Part shown: piece after piece, positions 44,944 to 54,403 of the stretch | Layout of the letters: every line of letters starts with the position of its first letter | How positions within the stretch are numbered: the first letter of the stretch is position 1 | NCBI RefSeq assembly: GCF_009734405.1 | Contig: NZ_CP046453.1 | Span: 1,984,001 to 2,048,000, forward strand | Source of the DNA: Corynebacterium comes | GTDB taxonomy: Bacteria > Actinomycetota > Actinomycetes > Mycobacteriales > Mycobacteriaceae | Direction: 5' to 3' | DNA: 64,000 nucleotides | Translations under genes and position numbers: made by a program | Notes under the pieces: model-generated | Seen by the model: the letters and a program-made list of their open reading frames with translations, nothing else | Told to the model about the DNA's origin: nothing | Databases searched by the model: none

Positions 44944-47091
44944 ATGACCGGTGTGAATAACCAGGACGTGCTGAGAGAACTCGCGGACGCCCACGGCGTC
45001 GCCACGCGCTACACCGCCAGCGACGGTGAAGAGATCATCGTCACCGAGGACACCCTGCTGAAGACGCTGCGTGCCCTCGGTGTGCCGCTTTCCGACACCC
45101 CCGATACCGCCGAGCTGGAATCCGCCCTCGCCGCGCACCGCCAGGCCCAGGCCGTCCGGCCGCTGCCGCCGAGCGTCGTGGCCGTGGCGGGCGACGCCCG
45201 GACCTTCAACGTCCACGTCCACCACGGGGCGGCGGCGGAGGTGCGCATCATCCTGGAGGACGGCTCCACCTGCGGGGTCCAGCAGGAGGAGAACTGGAAC
45301 CCGCCGGTCACCGTCCTAGGGCAGGAATGGGGCGAGGCGACGTTCCGCCTCCCCGCGGATCTTCCGCTGGGCTGGCACACCATCGAGCTGGTGTCCGGTG
45401 ACTCCCGCCACGAGTGCGCCCTGATCATCACCCCGGCGCGCCTGTCCACCACCGACGTGTACGTCAACGAGCCGACCACCGGCGTGATGGCCCAGATGTA
45501 CTCGGTGCGTTCGGAGAACTCCTGGGGCATCGGCGACTTCCACGACATGGGCCTGCTCGCCGAGGTCCTGGCCAAGGAGGCCGGGGCGGACTTCCTGCTG
45601 GTCAACCCGATGCACGCCGCCGAGCCTTTCCCGCCGGCCGAGGACTCGCCCTACCTGCCGACCACCCGCCGCTTCATCAACCCCATCTACCTGCGCATCG
45701 AGGACGTCCCGGAGCTGTCCCAGCTGAGCGAGGAGACGCGTGCCGACGTCCTCGAGCTCGGCGAGGAACTCCACGAGCTCAACCGCTCCGGCGAGCTCAT
45801 CGAACGTAACCCCGTCTACCAGGCGAAGCTCGACGTCCTCCACGAGATGCACGCCCGCGGCCGCACGCCGGAGCGGGAGGCGGAGTTCCGTGCCTACATC
45901 GAGCGCGAGGGCCAGGGCCTGGTCGACTTCGCGTCCTGGTGCGCCCAGCGGGAGATCGAGCAGATCCATGCCCCGCGTGCCCACGCGATCGTGCCGCCCG
46001 TGGGTGAGCTGATCAACTTCTACATGTGGCTGCAGTTCCTCTGCGACGAGCAGCTCGCCGCTGCGCAGGCCCGCGCCAAGGCCGCCGGCATGAAGATCGG
46101 CATCATGGCCGATCTGGCCGTGGGCGTCCACCCCGGTGGCGCCGACGCCCACAACCTCGAGCCCTGGCTCGCCCCCGACGTGTCGGTGGGCGCCCCGCCG
46201 GACAACTACAACCAGCACGGCCAGGACTGGTCCCAGCCGCCGTGGCACCCGGAGCGCCTGGCCGAGGCCGGTTACCGTCCGTGGCGCAACCTGCTCTCGA
46301 CGGTGCTGCGCCACTCGGGCGGCATCCGTGTCGACCACGTCCTGGGCCTGTTCCGCCTGTTCGTCATGCCGCGCATGCAGCACCCGAGCACCGGTACCTA
46401 CATCCGCTTCGATCATGAGGCACTGGTGGGCATCCTGGCGCTGGAGGCCGAGCGCGCCGGGGCGGTCGTCGTGGGCGAGGACCTGGGCACCTTCGAGTCG
46501 TGGGTCCAGGACGTCCTGGCGGACAAGGGCGTCATGGGCACCTCCATCCTGTGGTTCGAGGGCTCCCCCACCGTCGAGGGCCCGCGCCTGCAGCACGAGT
46601 ACCGTCAGCTGGCGCTGACCTCCGTGACCACGCATGACCTGCCTCCCACGGCGGCACTGCTGGCCGGCGAGCACATCACGCTCCGTGACCGCCTGGGGCT
46701 GTTCACCCGCGACGTCGCCGAGGAGCACGCCGAGGACCTCGACTGGCAGGCCGAGGTTCTCGACCGTGTCCGGGAGACCGGCTGCTTCGAGGGCACCGAA
46801 CTGGCCGAGACCAGCTTCGAGGGTCTGGAGCGTGCGGAGCGGGGGGACATCCACACACTCATGGAGGGCATCCACCGCTTCATCGCCCACACCCCCTCGG
46901 CGCTGAACTGCATCTCACTGGTGGACATGGTCGGTGACGTCCGTGCCCAGAATCAGCCCGGCACCACCCGTGACCAGTACCCCAACTGGTGCATCCCCCT
47001 GTGCGACGGCGACGGCGCCCCCGTCCTCATCGAGGACCTCGCCGGGGTGGACCTGTTCCACCGCATCGCGGAGGCCTCCCGGCGCGGCTAG
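44944..47091 (+). CDS. malQ: 4-alpha-glucanotransferase (amylomaltase)
   Basis: A 715-residue GH77 enzyme, longer than the ~500-residue type because of an N-terminal beta domain (about 1-160), as usual in corynebacteria and mycobacteria. The catalytic barrel includes SENSWGIGDFHDM, GGIRVDHVLGLFRLFVMP with the nucleophile Asp, VVVGEDLGTFESWV with the acid/base Glu, and TSVTTHDLPPTA. It transfers glucan chains in maltodextrin metabolism. Start ATG 44944 (MTGVNNQDVL) or GTG 44953 with AGGA 8 nt upstream. The stop overlaps that of a convergent 46-residue gene. Confidence 0.92.
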   Translation: MTGVNNQDVLRELADAHGVATRYTASDGEEIIVTEDTLLKTLRALGVPLSDTPDTAELESALAAHRQAQAVRPLPPSVVAVAGDARTFNVHVHHGAAAEVRIILEDGSTCGVQQEENWNPPVTVLGQEWGEATFRLPADLPLGWHTIELVSGDSRHECALIITPARLSTTDVYVNEPTTGVMAQMYSVRSENSWGIGDFHDMGLLAEVLAKEAGADFLLVNPMHAAEPFPPAEDSPYLPTTRRFINPIYLRIEDVPELSQLSEETRADVLELGEELHELNRSGELIERNPVYQAKLDVLHEMHARGRTPEREAEFRAYIEREGQGLVDFASWCAQREIEQIHAPRAHAIVPPVGELINFYMWLQFLCDEQLAAAQARAKAAGMKIGIMADLAVGVHPGGADAHNLEPWLAPDVSVGAPPDNYNQHGQDWSQPPWHPERLAEAGYRPWRNLLSTVLRHSGGIRVDHVLGLFRLFVMPRMQHPSTGTYIRFDHEALVGILALEAERAGAVVVGEDLGTFESWVQDVLADKGVMGTSILWFEGSPTVEGPRLQHEYRQLALTSVTTHDLPPTAALLAGEHITLRDRLGLFTRDVAEEHAEDLDWQAEVLDRVRETGCFEGTELAETSFEGLERAERGDIHTLMEGIHRFIAHTPSALNCISLVDMVGDVRAQNQPGTTRDQYPNWCIPLCDGDGAPVLIEDLAGVDLFHRIAEASRRG

Positions 47092-47228
47092 ATCAGGCTG
47101 ATCAGCCAGGCGATGAGCACGATGGCGAGCAGGATCCACAGCGACTGGGTGACCCGCGACTGGGGGTACTTGCGCTTGGCCTTGGGCAGCTTCTGGTCCT
47201 GCTTGCGCAGTTCCTCGGGGTTCGCCAT
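47088..47228 (-). CDS. 46-residue single-span membrane protein
   Basis: A short frame: MANPEELRKQDQKLPKAKRK, then a hydrophobic helix (SLWILLAIVLIAWLISLI) to the end. The basic N-terminus predicts a cytoplasmic N and one membrane span. AGGAAGG lies about 10 nt before the ATG. The stop (TAG) overlaps the convergent malQ stop by 4 nt. I do not recognise the family; the next small gene upstream is also a membrane protein. Confidence 0.6.
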   Translation of the reverse strand: MANPEELRKQDQKLPKAKRKYPQSRVTQSLWILLAIVLIAWLISLI

Positions 47229-47277
47229 GGTGGCAGCACCTTCCTGGTTGCGGTGAATCGACAATTAGGCAGTCACC

Positions 47278-47451
47278 TTAGTCGTCCGTGCGCTCGGGAG
47301 CGGCGGTGGCCTGCCAGGCGCGCTCTCCGGCGAGGAAGACTGCGTCGACAAGCCGGACCAGGGCGACGGCGGCGATGGTGGCCAACGGGACTGCGATGAC
47401 CATCACCAACGGCACCTGCAGCCACAGGGGCGCGGAGAGTATGGCGTCCAT
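47278..47451 (-). CDS. 57-residue membrane protein
   Basis: A short frame: MDAILSAPLWLQVPLVMVIA, then a single long hydrophobic span (VPLATIAAVALVRLV) and a charged C-terminus (ERAWQATAAPERTDD). It starts 11 nt after the M3 peptidase stop, so is probably cotranscribed with it. A small membrane protein next to malQ and the M3 peptidase is common in corynebacteria. Function unknown. Confidence 0.6.
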   Translation of the reverse strand: MDAILSAPLWLQVPLVMVIAVPLATIAAVALVRLVDAVFLAGERAWQATAAPERTDD

Positions 47452-47462
47452 GGGCCCTCAAT

Positions 47463-49487
47463 CTACCCCAGCGACACGCCCGCGAGTCCACGGCGGCGCA
47501 GCAGCGGGGTGACGTCCTTGTCGCGGCCGCGCAGGGTGCGGAAGGCGTCGCCGTAGTCCACGGAGGCGCCGCGGGAGAGGATGTGCTCGCGGAACTTCGC
47601 GCCGGCGGCACGCAGGTCCGGCTGCTGCGAGAACCAGTCGAAGCCGTCGGCGTCGAGGGCCTCGGCCCACAGGTAGGAGTAGTAGCCGGCGGAGTAGCCG
47701 CCGCCGAAGATGTGGTTGAAGTAGGTCGACCGGTAGCGGGGGGCGAGCTCGTCGACCAGCAGGCCGGCCTCCTCGAGTGCCTCCTGTTCGAACCTGCCTA
47801 TGGACACCGCGTCCTCCCCCACCCGCGCCGCCTGCTCCGGCGTGAGCGAGTGCCAGGCCAGGTCGATGATCGCGGCCGCCAGGTACTCGGAGGTGGCGAA
47901 GCCCTGGCCGAACTGGCGGGCGGCGGTGACGGACTCGAGGAGGGCGGCGGGGATAGTCTCGCCGGTGTCGACGTGGCGGGCGTAGTTGCGGACGATCTCC
48001 GGTTCGAAGGCCCAGTTCTCGTTGATCTGGGAGGGGAACTCCACCCAGTCGCGGGGGACGTTGGTGCCGGCCAGCGTGGGGTAGCGGACGTTCGAGAGCA
48101 GGCCGTGGAGGGCGTGGCCGAATTCGTGGAACAGGGTGGTCACCTGGTCGATGGTGAGCAGCGGCTGGGAGCCGTCGACGGGGTGGGTGATGCTCATGAC
48201 GTTGACCACCACCGGGCGGGTGCCCAGCAGCTGCGACTGGCGGACGAAGGAGCTCATCCACGCCCCGCCCCGCTTGGCGGGACGTGCCCGGTAGTCGGTG
48301 AGCAGCAGGCCCAGGCCCTCACCGTCAGCGTCCGTGACCTCCCAGACACGCACGCCCTCGGCGTAGCCGGCGAGGTCCTCGCGCGGGGTGACGGTGATGC
48401 CGTAGAGGAGGTGGGCGGAGTGGAAGACGCCGTCGACGAGCACGCGCTCGAGCGGGAAGTACTTCGACAGCTCCTCCTCGTCCAGGGAGTAGTCGCGCTC
48501 GCGGACCTTGGCCTGCCAGTAGGGCCAGTCGGCGGCGGCGAGGTCCTCGTCGGCGAGTTCCCCGGCGAGCTTGCGCTCGGCGTCGGCGTTGGCGGCGGCG
48601 GCCGGTGCGAGGTCGAAGAGCAGCGTACGGGCGGCCTCGGCGGTGCCTGCGGTCTCCTCGGCGATGACGTAGTCGGCGTGGGTGTCATAGCCGAGGAGAC
48701 GGGCGCGCTCGGCACGCAGGCGGACCTGTTCCAGCAGGTTGGCCCGGTTGGAGTCCACGCCACGGCGTTGGGACGCCTCGTAGAGCGCGGCCCGCGCCTC
48801 CGGCGAGGACAGGACGAGCTGATCGGACTGGACGGTGGGCAGCTCGATGGGGATCAGCCAGCCCTCCTTGCCGGCCTCCTCGGCGGCGGCCTTCGCGGAG
48901 GCGATGCGGGACCCGGACAGGCCGGCGAGCTGGGCGGGGTCGCTGAAAAGCACCGCGAGCTCCCTGGTGTCCGCGAGCAGGCTGCGCCCGAACTGTTCCG
49001 AGAGGGTGCTCAGGCGCTGGTTGATCTCCGCCAGGCGGGCCTTGTCGGCGGCGTCCAGGCCGGCGCCGCGACGCGTGAAACGACGGAGCAGCAGCTCGTG
49101 GAGGCGGGCGGACTCGGCGTCGTCGGGCACGGGGGTGTCGATGAGCCGCTGGTAGAGGGCCTCATCCTGGTAGATCGCATCCGAATGCGCGGACAGGCGC
49201 GGCACGATCTCCGAGATGGCGGCGTCCATCTCCTCGTCAGAGTCGGTGCCCTGCAGGTTGAACAGCCAGGCGGTGACGCGGTCGAGGGTCGCGCCGGAGG
49301 ACTCCAGCGCCTCCACCGTGTCGGCCCACGTGGGGGCCTCCGGGTTGGCGGTGATGGCGGCGATCTCGGCGCGCTGTTCCGCCAGCGCGGCGTCAAAGGC
49401 CGCCACGGCGTGCTCGAGGCGGATCGCCCGGAAGTCGGGCAGCTGGTACGGCAGGGTCGAGGGGGCGAGCAACGGGTTTGAAGTCAT
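47463..49487 (-). CDS. M3-family zinc metallopeptidase (oligopeptidase / dipeptidyl carboxypeptidase type)
   Basis: A 674-residue cytosolic peptidase. The zinc site is TLFHEFGHALHGLLS (HExxH), with the third ligand Glu in INENWAFEPE about 28 residues later, and the C-terminal GGGYSAGYYSYLWAEALDADGF motif that shapes the substrate pocket. It degrades short peptides. The ATG at 49487 (MTSNPLLAPSTLP) lies 8 nt after TACCAT (49501-49496), so leaderless expression is likely. It is divergent from the esterase gene, 28 nt away. Confidence 0.9.
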   Translation of the reverse strand: MTSNPLLAPSTLPYQLPDFRAIRLEHAVAAFDAALAEQRAEIAAITANPEAPTWADTVEALESSGATLDRVTAWLFNLQGTDSDEEMDAAISEIVPRLSAHSDAIYQDEALYQRLIDTPVPDDAESARLHELLLRRFTRRGAGLDAADKARLAEINQRLSTLSEQFGRSLLADTRELAVLFSDPAQLAGLSGSRIASAKAAAEEAGKEGWLIPIELPTVQSDQLVLSSPEARAALYEASQRRGVDSNRANLLEQVRLRAERARLLGYDTHADYVIAEETAGTAEAARTLLFDLAPAAAANADAERKLAGELADEDLAAADWPYWQAKVRERDYSLDEEELSKYFPLERVLVDGVFHSAHLLYGITVTPREDLAGYAEGVRVWEVTDADGEGLGLLLTDYRARPAKRGGAWMSSFVRQSQLLGTRPVVVNVMSITHPVDGSQPLLTIDQVTTLFHEFGHALHGLLSNVRYPTLAGTNVPRDWVEFPSQINENWAFEPEIVRNYARHVDTGETIPAALLESVTAARQFGQGFATSEYLAAAIIDLAWHSLTPEQAARVGEDAVSIGRFEQEALEEAGLLVDELAPRYRSTYFNHIFGGGYSAGYYSYLWAEALDADGFDWFSQQPDLRAAGAKFREHILSRGASVDYGDAFRTLRGRDKDVTPLLRRRGLAGVSLG

Positions 49488-49495
49488 GCCATTCG

Positions 49496-49508
49496 ATGGT
49501 AGTAGCGT
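49496..49508. promoter_or_regulatory. Divergent leaderless -10 elements for M3 peptidase and esterase
   Basis: Minus-strand TACCAT (49501-49496) is 8 nt before ATG 49487, and plus-strand TAGCGT (49503-49508) is 7 nt before ATG 49516. No ribosome-binding site is seen for either gene. The whole divergent promoter fits within 28 bp. Confidence 0.5.
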
Positions 49509-49515
49509 GAGGTGC

Positions 49516-50817
49516 ATGACCGACCAAGAGCGTGTGACCGTCACCTGCGCCGCAGGCAGGATCACCGGCGTGAGCGACGGGGAGATCGTCCGTTTCCACT
49601 CGATCCCCTACTCCGTCATCCCCGGCCCGTTCGAGGACGCGCGGCGCATCCCCCGCGACCTCCGGGAGCTTGTCGACGCCACCGTTCACCGCCCCGAGCG
49701 CATCGCCCTGTCGATCGTCGCGCCGGCCGATGCAAAGGCGCTCAGTGATCTTCCCGTGGTGGTGTACATCCACGGCGGACGCTTCGAGCACGGCACCCAC
49801 GGCGACCGCCGGGCCGACGGCGCGCCGAATGCGCGCGAGGGCATCATCACCGTGCACATCGGCTACCGGGTGAAACTCGAGGGCTTCGCCCGGTTCCACG
49901 ACGACGAACCGAACCATTTCCGCGGCATCGACGACTGCCAGCTCGGCCTGGAGTGGGTGCAGCACAACATCGAGGCCTTCGGCGGCGACCCCACCAACGT
50001 CACCCTGGTCGGCCAGTCCGCCGGCGCCACCGCCGCGCTGTGGCTCGCCCGCCGGGACCACTACCGTGGCGCTTTCCGACGCATCCTCGCCATGTCGCCG
50101 TGTTTCCCCCGCGAGAGCTTCGAGAAGCGCAGGGGATCCCTCCGCATGGCGCTGGGCAAGCCGGTGACCCGCGCATCGCTGACCCGGCTGGCGGAGGAGA
50201 AGCCGGCGGTTCTGCAGCGTGCCTACAACCGGTTCCGCGCCGTCCAGGGCCTGGACATGGCGCTCGGCCCCGCCGGTTTCGACGGCTCCGAACTGGCCGA
50301 CCTGCCGATTCTGCTCACCTCCACCCGCGACGAGCACTACGACATGCCCATCGGCCGCGCCATCGACGCGAAGGGCCTGGGGCCGACGATGGTCCGGCTC
50401 CTGGCCCGACGCATGGGGGTACGCGGATCGGTCACCGAGTACCTGCGTTCCGCTCTGGCGCTGGACCCGGACCGACCCATGGGCCGACTCATCGGCGATT
50501 CCGCGAACCGACGCTGGGTGTCCCAGGCCGCCGACGAGGCGCCGGGACCGGTGTGGGTGGCCGAATTCATCGCCGATTCCCGCCCCGCCCTGCACTGCGA
50601 GGAGATTCCGCAGATCTTCGGCCTGGACCCCGCCATGCAAACGGGTGCAATCCGCGCCCTGTTTGTGGACTTCGTCCGCGGGGGCACCCCCGACTGGAAA
50701 AGGTACAGCGCGACCACGGGAAGACATGCCACAATACTGAACATCGCAACCAATGGCGTAACATTGGCTACAGATACGCTGAAAATGGTCCGGGAGGCAT
50801 TCAGCCCAGCTAGGTGA
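49516..50817 (+). CDS. Type-B carboxylesterase family protein
   Basis: A 433-residue alpha/beta hydrolase of the carboxylesterase/choline esterase family. The oxyanion-hole motif is VVVYIHGGRFEHGTHG, then FGGDPTNVTLVGQSAGATAALW with the nucleophile Ser in GQSAGA. The C-terminal acid and base residues lie in a diverged part (TSTRDEHYDMP). The sequence is shorter than typical (~500) members. The natural ester substrate is unknown. Leaderless start is predicted at 49516; a longer frame to 49216 overlaps the M3 gene on the other strand. Confidence 0.82.
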   Translation: MTDQERVTVTCAAGRITGVSDGEIVRFHSIPYSVIPGPFEDARRIPRDLRELVDATVHRPERIALSIVAPADAKALSDLPVVVYIHGGRFEHGTHGDRRADGAPNAREGIITVHIGYRVKLEGFARFHDDEPNHFRGIDDCQLGLEWVQHNIEAFGGDPTNVTLVGQSAGATAALWLARRDHYRGAFRRILAMSPCFPRESFEKRRGSLRMALGKPVTRASLTRLAEEKPAVLQRAYNRFRAVQGLDMALGPAGFDGSELADLPILLTSTRDEHYDMPIGRAIDAKGLGPTMVRLLARRMGVRGSVTEYLRSALALDPDRPMGRLIGDSANRRWVSQAADEAPGPVWVAEFIADSRPALHCEEIPQIFGLDPAMQTGAIRALFVDFVRGGTPDWKRYSATTGRHATILNIATNGVTLATDTLKMVREAFSPAR

Positions 50818-50829
50818 AAGGCCTGATCA

Positions 50830-52008
50830 ATGGAGATATCAGAGGGGAAACCCTCCACCGGAACAGCCGGTCCGGTGGATAGGCCGCCGGACCCCGCCAA
50901 CCTCTCCCGGGTCATCTCCACTCCCGTTCCGGGTGGCGTCCACGTCCTCATGACCACAGGCACCCCTGACGATGATTCCCTGTACCAGTACTTTCTCGAC
51001 GACGCCGGCCATCACCCCCTCGACGACCTCGCCGGAAAATTCGGGGCGGCCCTCACCCGCGGTGAAACGCTCGGCGCCGGCCTTTTCCGGGGCGGGATCC
51101 CGCCCGACCTGACATGTCGGGCGACAACCCACACCGACCACCACATCGACATGGTCCTCGTCGACGGGGACGGCGCCGAGAAATTCATGCTCACCAGCTA
51201 CCGCCGCGCCTGGCCCACGGACACCTCCGAACTGGAGATGCTCAGCGACCTCATCGGACCCCACGCCCCCGAACTCGTCGGGCGCATCGAGGTGGAGGTC
51301 CACGGGCACCGCTACACCCTGGGTACCATCCGCCGGATCCCCACCGGCATCACGGGCCACGACATGTCCGCCAGCCGCATCAGGGCCCAGTACTTCTCCC
51401 ACGAAGACTCACTGGCGGTGGGGCGGACCATCCGCTACGTCCATGATTCCCTCCTCATGGCATTCCCCTACAGGTGGGTGCCCGCCCAGGCCATCGGCCG
51501 GCGTCTGGAGGAGCGCCTGGCCGGTTTCGTCTCCCGCGAGCCCGCCCTGGCAGAACATGCCCCCTGGATCCGCGACAGTTACCGCAGCCTCACCGGCGAG
51601 ATGCTCATCCAACGGATCCACGGCAACCTCACGGCCAAACACATCTGGTTGGAGGACGGCCGCTGTGTCGTCGGCGGTTGGGAGGGCGACGTCCGGCTCC
51701 CCCGCCGGGAACGCATCCCCATGGGATCCCCGTTCCATGATCTGGCCACCCTGCAGAGCACCACCTTCTCGGCCTGTGGTTACGACGTCCCCTGGTTGAA
51801 GAAGGTCATGACATCCTTCTTCGAGGGCTACGGAGAGCCCATGCTCACGCTCCCCATGAGCCTTTTCATCCTGGACACCACCTGCTGGGACGCCGCCACC
51901 CCCGGCCACAGGGACGGGAACCTCGGGGAGTTCCTCGCCTGGTTCCGGGAGAACATCGTGCCTGTCTTCGACCAGATGGAACCCTCGGTGTTCCATCGCC
52001 CGGCCTAG
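50830..52008 (+). CDS. Maltokinase-like protein lacking catalytic residues (pseudokinase)
   Basis: A 392-residue protein that parallels Pep2 maltokinase encoded at 60928-62076. Shared landmarks are DSLYQYFLDDAGHHPL (Pep2 HSLYQVLVDAAGHDVL) and QRIHGNLTAKHIWLED (Pep2 QRIHGDLHLGQVLRTP). Where Pep2 has the catalytic Asp in HGD, this has Asn266 (HGN), and where Pep2 has the Mg2+-binding DFEGE this has GWEGD (283-287). It should therefore bind but not phosphorylate maltose or a similar sugar, if it binds at all. It starts 12 nt after the esterase stop (GTGAAAGG... leader) and is probably cotranscribed. Confidence 0.75.
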   Translation: MEISEGKPSTGTAGPVDRPPDPANLSRVISTPVPGGVHVLMTTGTPDDDSLYQYFLDDAGHHPLDDLAGKFGAALTRGETLGAGLFRGGIPPDLTCRATTHTDHHIDMVLVDGDGAEKFMLTSYRRAWPTDTSELEMLSDLIGPHAPELVGRIEVEVHGHRYTLGTIRRIPTGITGHDMSASRIRAQYFSHEDSLAVGRTIRYVHDSLLMAFPYRWVPAQAIGRRLEERLAGFVSREPALAEHAPWIRDSYRSLTGEMLIQRIHGNLTAKHIWLEDGRCVVGGWEGDVRLPRRERIPMGSPFHDLATLQSTTFSACGYDVPWLKKVMTSFFEGYGEPMLTLPMSLFILDTTCWDAATPGHRDGNLGEFLAWFRENIVPVFDQMEPSVFHRPA

Positions 52009-52031
52009 CGGCCGGTGTTGGACGGGGTGAG

Positions 52032-52589
52032 CTACCTGCCCAGGATCGCGTCCCGCAGACGCTGATCCGCCAGCTCCTCCACCAGCCAGGGGCTGAACGC
52101 GAAGGGAGCGGCGTCAACGGCCGCGATCACCGACGCCGGATCCGCCCACGCCAGGGAATCAATCTCCTCGACCACAGGATCCGCCTGCTCGCCGCTCTTG
52201 AGTCGGGCGACGAAGACGGGGCAGAACTCGTTCTCCACGATGCCGCTGGAATCGACCGCGCGGTAACGGAACTCCGGCAGCACCGTGACGATGTCACCGA
52301 CAGCCCCCTCCGCGAAACCAAGTTCCTCGACGCTCCGCCGGACAATCGCCTCTTCGCGGCTCTCCCCCGGGCCGGGGTGTCCGCAGAAGCTGTTCGTCCA
52401 GACACCGGGCCAGGTCTTCTTGCTCAGCGCCCGACGGGTCAGCAGCAGACGACCATCATCGTCGAGCAGATAACACGAGAAGGCGAAGTGCAGCGGGGTG
52501 TCCCGGGTATGGACCGTGGCTTTCGGCGCGGTACCGATGGCCTGCCCCCGCTCGTCTGCCAGGACCACCAGTTCAACGTCGTCATTCAT
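52032..52589 (-). CDS. idi: Isopentenyl-diphosphate delta-isomerase (type I)
   Basis: A 185-residue Nudix-type isomerase. Key motifs: TPLHFAFSCYLLDDDGRLLLTRRALSKKTWPGVWTNSFCGHPGPGESREEAIVRRSVEELG, of which TNSFCGHP holds the catalytic Cys, and IVENEFCPVF with the catalytic Glu. It interconverts isopentenyl and dimethylallyl diphosphate. TAGGGT (52601-52596) lies 6 nt before the ATG, predicting a leaderless transcript. It faces the maltokinase-like gene (stops 24 nt apart). Confidence 0.93.
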   Translation of the reverse strand: MNDDVELVVLADERGQAIGTAPKATVHTRDTPLHFAFSCYLLDDDGRLLLTRRALSKKTWPGVWTNSFCGHPGPGESREEAIVRRSVEELGFAEGAVGDIVTVLPEFRYRAVDSSGIVENEFCPVFVARLKSGEQADPVVEEIDSLAWADPASVIAAVDAAPFAFSPWLVEELADQRLRDAILGR

Positions 52590-52642
52590 GCCCCAACCCT
52601 ACCCAGAACCCACGGCACTCCACTACCCGGCTTTCACCGAGG

Positions 52643-54403
52643 TCAACCGCGGGCCCAGGCCCCGATCACACCGGGCACCACCGGCGGCCGCTCACCGAGC
52701 AGCGCCGCCACGTTGTCGTCCTCCTCCACCGACGACGTCACATTCCTGACCTTCGCCGACTTCGACTGGCCCTGCCCCATCATGGGCGCACCCATCATCG
52801 GCATCATCCCGCGGCCGGACTGCACGCCCGTGCTTCTCGACGCCGCCCCCGTCCCCGCAGCCACCGAGGTTCCGCCAGCCACCGGAGTGCCGGCCGGTAC
52901 AGGTGTTCCCGCCGACATCCGCGTTGCGACGCCCGCCCCGGACCCCGCACCCGCCGACGTTCCGGTGAGTGATGTGCCCGGAGTCCCGGCTGAGAGTCGC
53001 GATACCGCACCCGACCCGCCTGCCCCTCCGACACCCATGCCCCCAACGCGCCCCGGGCGGGCAGCACCCACGGCCCCGACGCCACCCGGCACGCCGGCCG
53101 ACGGCATACCTCCTCCGAACGACACCGGACCACGGCCTGCCCCGGCGGCCGTCGTGACGGCATTGCCCACATTCCCCAACCCACCCATCGGCCCCAGCCC
53201 ACCGACGACCGGACCGCTGCCTACCGGACCGCTGCCGAGGGTGGGTGCTCCACCCGCGCCGAAGGACGGTGCCCCCATCGAACCGACCGGTGAGGGCGCA
53301 GGCAAGGTTCCCGTCGAGGCCGTCGTCGTACCCAGGTCCCCGGCCTGCACGAATTCTCCGCCGTTCACCCCGGCCAGACCATCGACGCCGGACTGCACCG
53401 TCCCGAAGTCCCCCGCACCCATCGCCTGCTGCATCGACGTGACCGCCTCCAGCGCTGCCCCGGCCGGCCGGTGACCGCTGGCATCATGCTTCGACCCCTT
53501 CCCCGCCACGTCGTTCATACCCAGGGCAATGTCGCCACCACCATCGGCGGTCGGGTCCATCACCATGAGATTGCGGATCGGCGGGATACCCGTGGCCACC
53601 GAGGGCATGTACATAGCGGGGAAGGACTGCAGGAAAGACTGCTCGGCGGCCGTCCTCTGCACCGGGTCCACGATCGCGGCCAGTGCGGCACGGGTGAAGT
53701 TCACCTTCAGCGCACCGTCCTGCTTGATCGCCGAGAGCCGTTCCACCGAGGAACCCATGATCTGAGAGTTCTGCGCGAAGGTCTCCCCCGCCCGAGCCAC
53801 CTGGGCAATCTTGTCGATCGCCGCCTCAATCACCTCTCCCCGGTTGCTCCCCGACAGGTCCTGCGCCACCGCATCCAGACTCTGAGCGATTGCCGCGGTC
53901 TCCGCGGACAACGAATGCCACAACCTCGACGCCGCGACGCACTCCGCGATCCTGGTCGCCGAGAAATCCGCCGACAACTGTTCGATCGACAACGCCGGCA
54001 CCACCATGGGCGGCATGAAACTGAAGTTCTCGAAGCGAGGGTGCGGCCGCGCCGGGAAGCTCACCGCGTCCGCACCGACAGCACCACCCTCATCAGCAAT
54101 GTCCATGCCCCGCGCCACAAACGCGTTCTGCCCTGTCAGCGCCTGGTAGCTGGCAGCCAGCGCCCCGCTCAGCCACTCGACCTGTTCCACGTATGAAGTC
54201 AGCACCGTAATCGCTGACCCGGCTCCCCCATTGATGACGCCTCCGTGGCCCCCGCCGAGCTGGTCAAGGCCAGAGACTCCAGAAAAGCTGCCGTTCAGCG
54301 TCCCCTGGCTCGCTTCGCTGGCAGCCTCTCGGGCTTGGGAACCGATGGCCTCCAGTCTTTTGACGCCCCCGAGAATTGAGTCATGATCGATCAACATCTC
54401 CAT
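52643..54403 (-). CDS. Gly/Ala/Pro-rich PPE/EspB-like protein, possible type VII secretion substrate
   Basis: A 586-residue protein. The N-terminal ~280 residues are helical (VKRLEAIGSQAREAASEAS, a helix with EQVEWLSGALAASYQAL, then AAIAQSLDAVAQDLSG), a layout like PPE/EspB secretion substrates. From about 285 the chain is repetitive and Gly/Ala/Pro/Thr-rich (SVGSMGAPSFGAGGAPTLG type), ending in MMGAPMMGQGQSKSAKVRN. I do not see a canonical WxG plus YxxxD/E pair, so secretion is a guess. It overlaps the upstream DUF3558 lipoprotein by 23 nt, so the two form one unit. Confidence 0.6.
   Translation of the reverse strand: MEMLIDHDSILGGVKRLEAIGSQAREAASEASQGTLNGSFSGVSGLDQLGGGHGGVINGGAGSAITVLTSYVEQVEWLSGALAASYQALTGQNAFVARGMDIADEGGAVGADAVSFPARPHPRFENFSFMPPMVVPALSIEQLSADFSATRIAECVAASRLWHSLSAETAAIAQSLDAVAQDLSGSNRGEVIEAAIDKIAQVARAGETFAQNSQIMGSSVERLSAIKQDGALKVNFTRAALAAIVDPVQRTAAEQSFLQSFPAMYMPSVATGIPPIRNLMVMDPTADGGGDIALGMNDVAGKGSKHDASGHRPAGAALEAVTSMQQAMGAGDFGTVQSGVDGLAGVNGGEFVQAGDLGTTTASTGTLPAPSPVGSMGAPSFGAGGAPTLGSGPVGSGPVVGGLGPMGGLGNVGNAVTTAAGAGRGPVSFGGGMPSAGVPGGVGAVGAARPGRVGGMGVGGAGGSGAVSRLSAGTPGTSLTGTSAGAGSGAGVATRMSAGTPVPAGTPVAGGTSVAAGTGAASRSTGVQSGRGMMPMMGAPMMGQGQSKSAKVRNVTSSVEEDDNVAALLGERPPVVPGVIGAWARG

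Noticed and set aside
52377..53474. A 365-codon plus-strand frame opposite the PPE-like gene
   Set aside because: Pro/Ala/Thr shadow of the repetitive Gly-rich gene on the minus strand, without start signal or domain.
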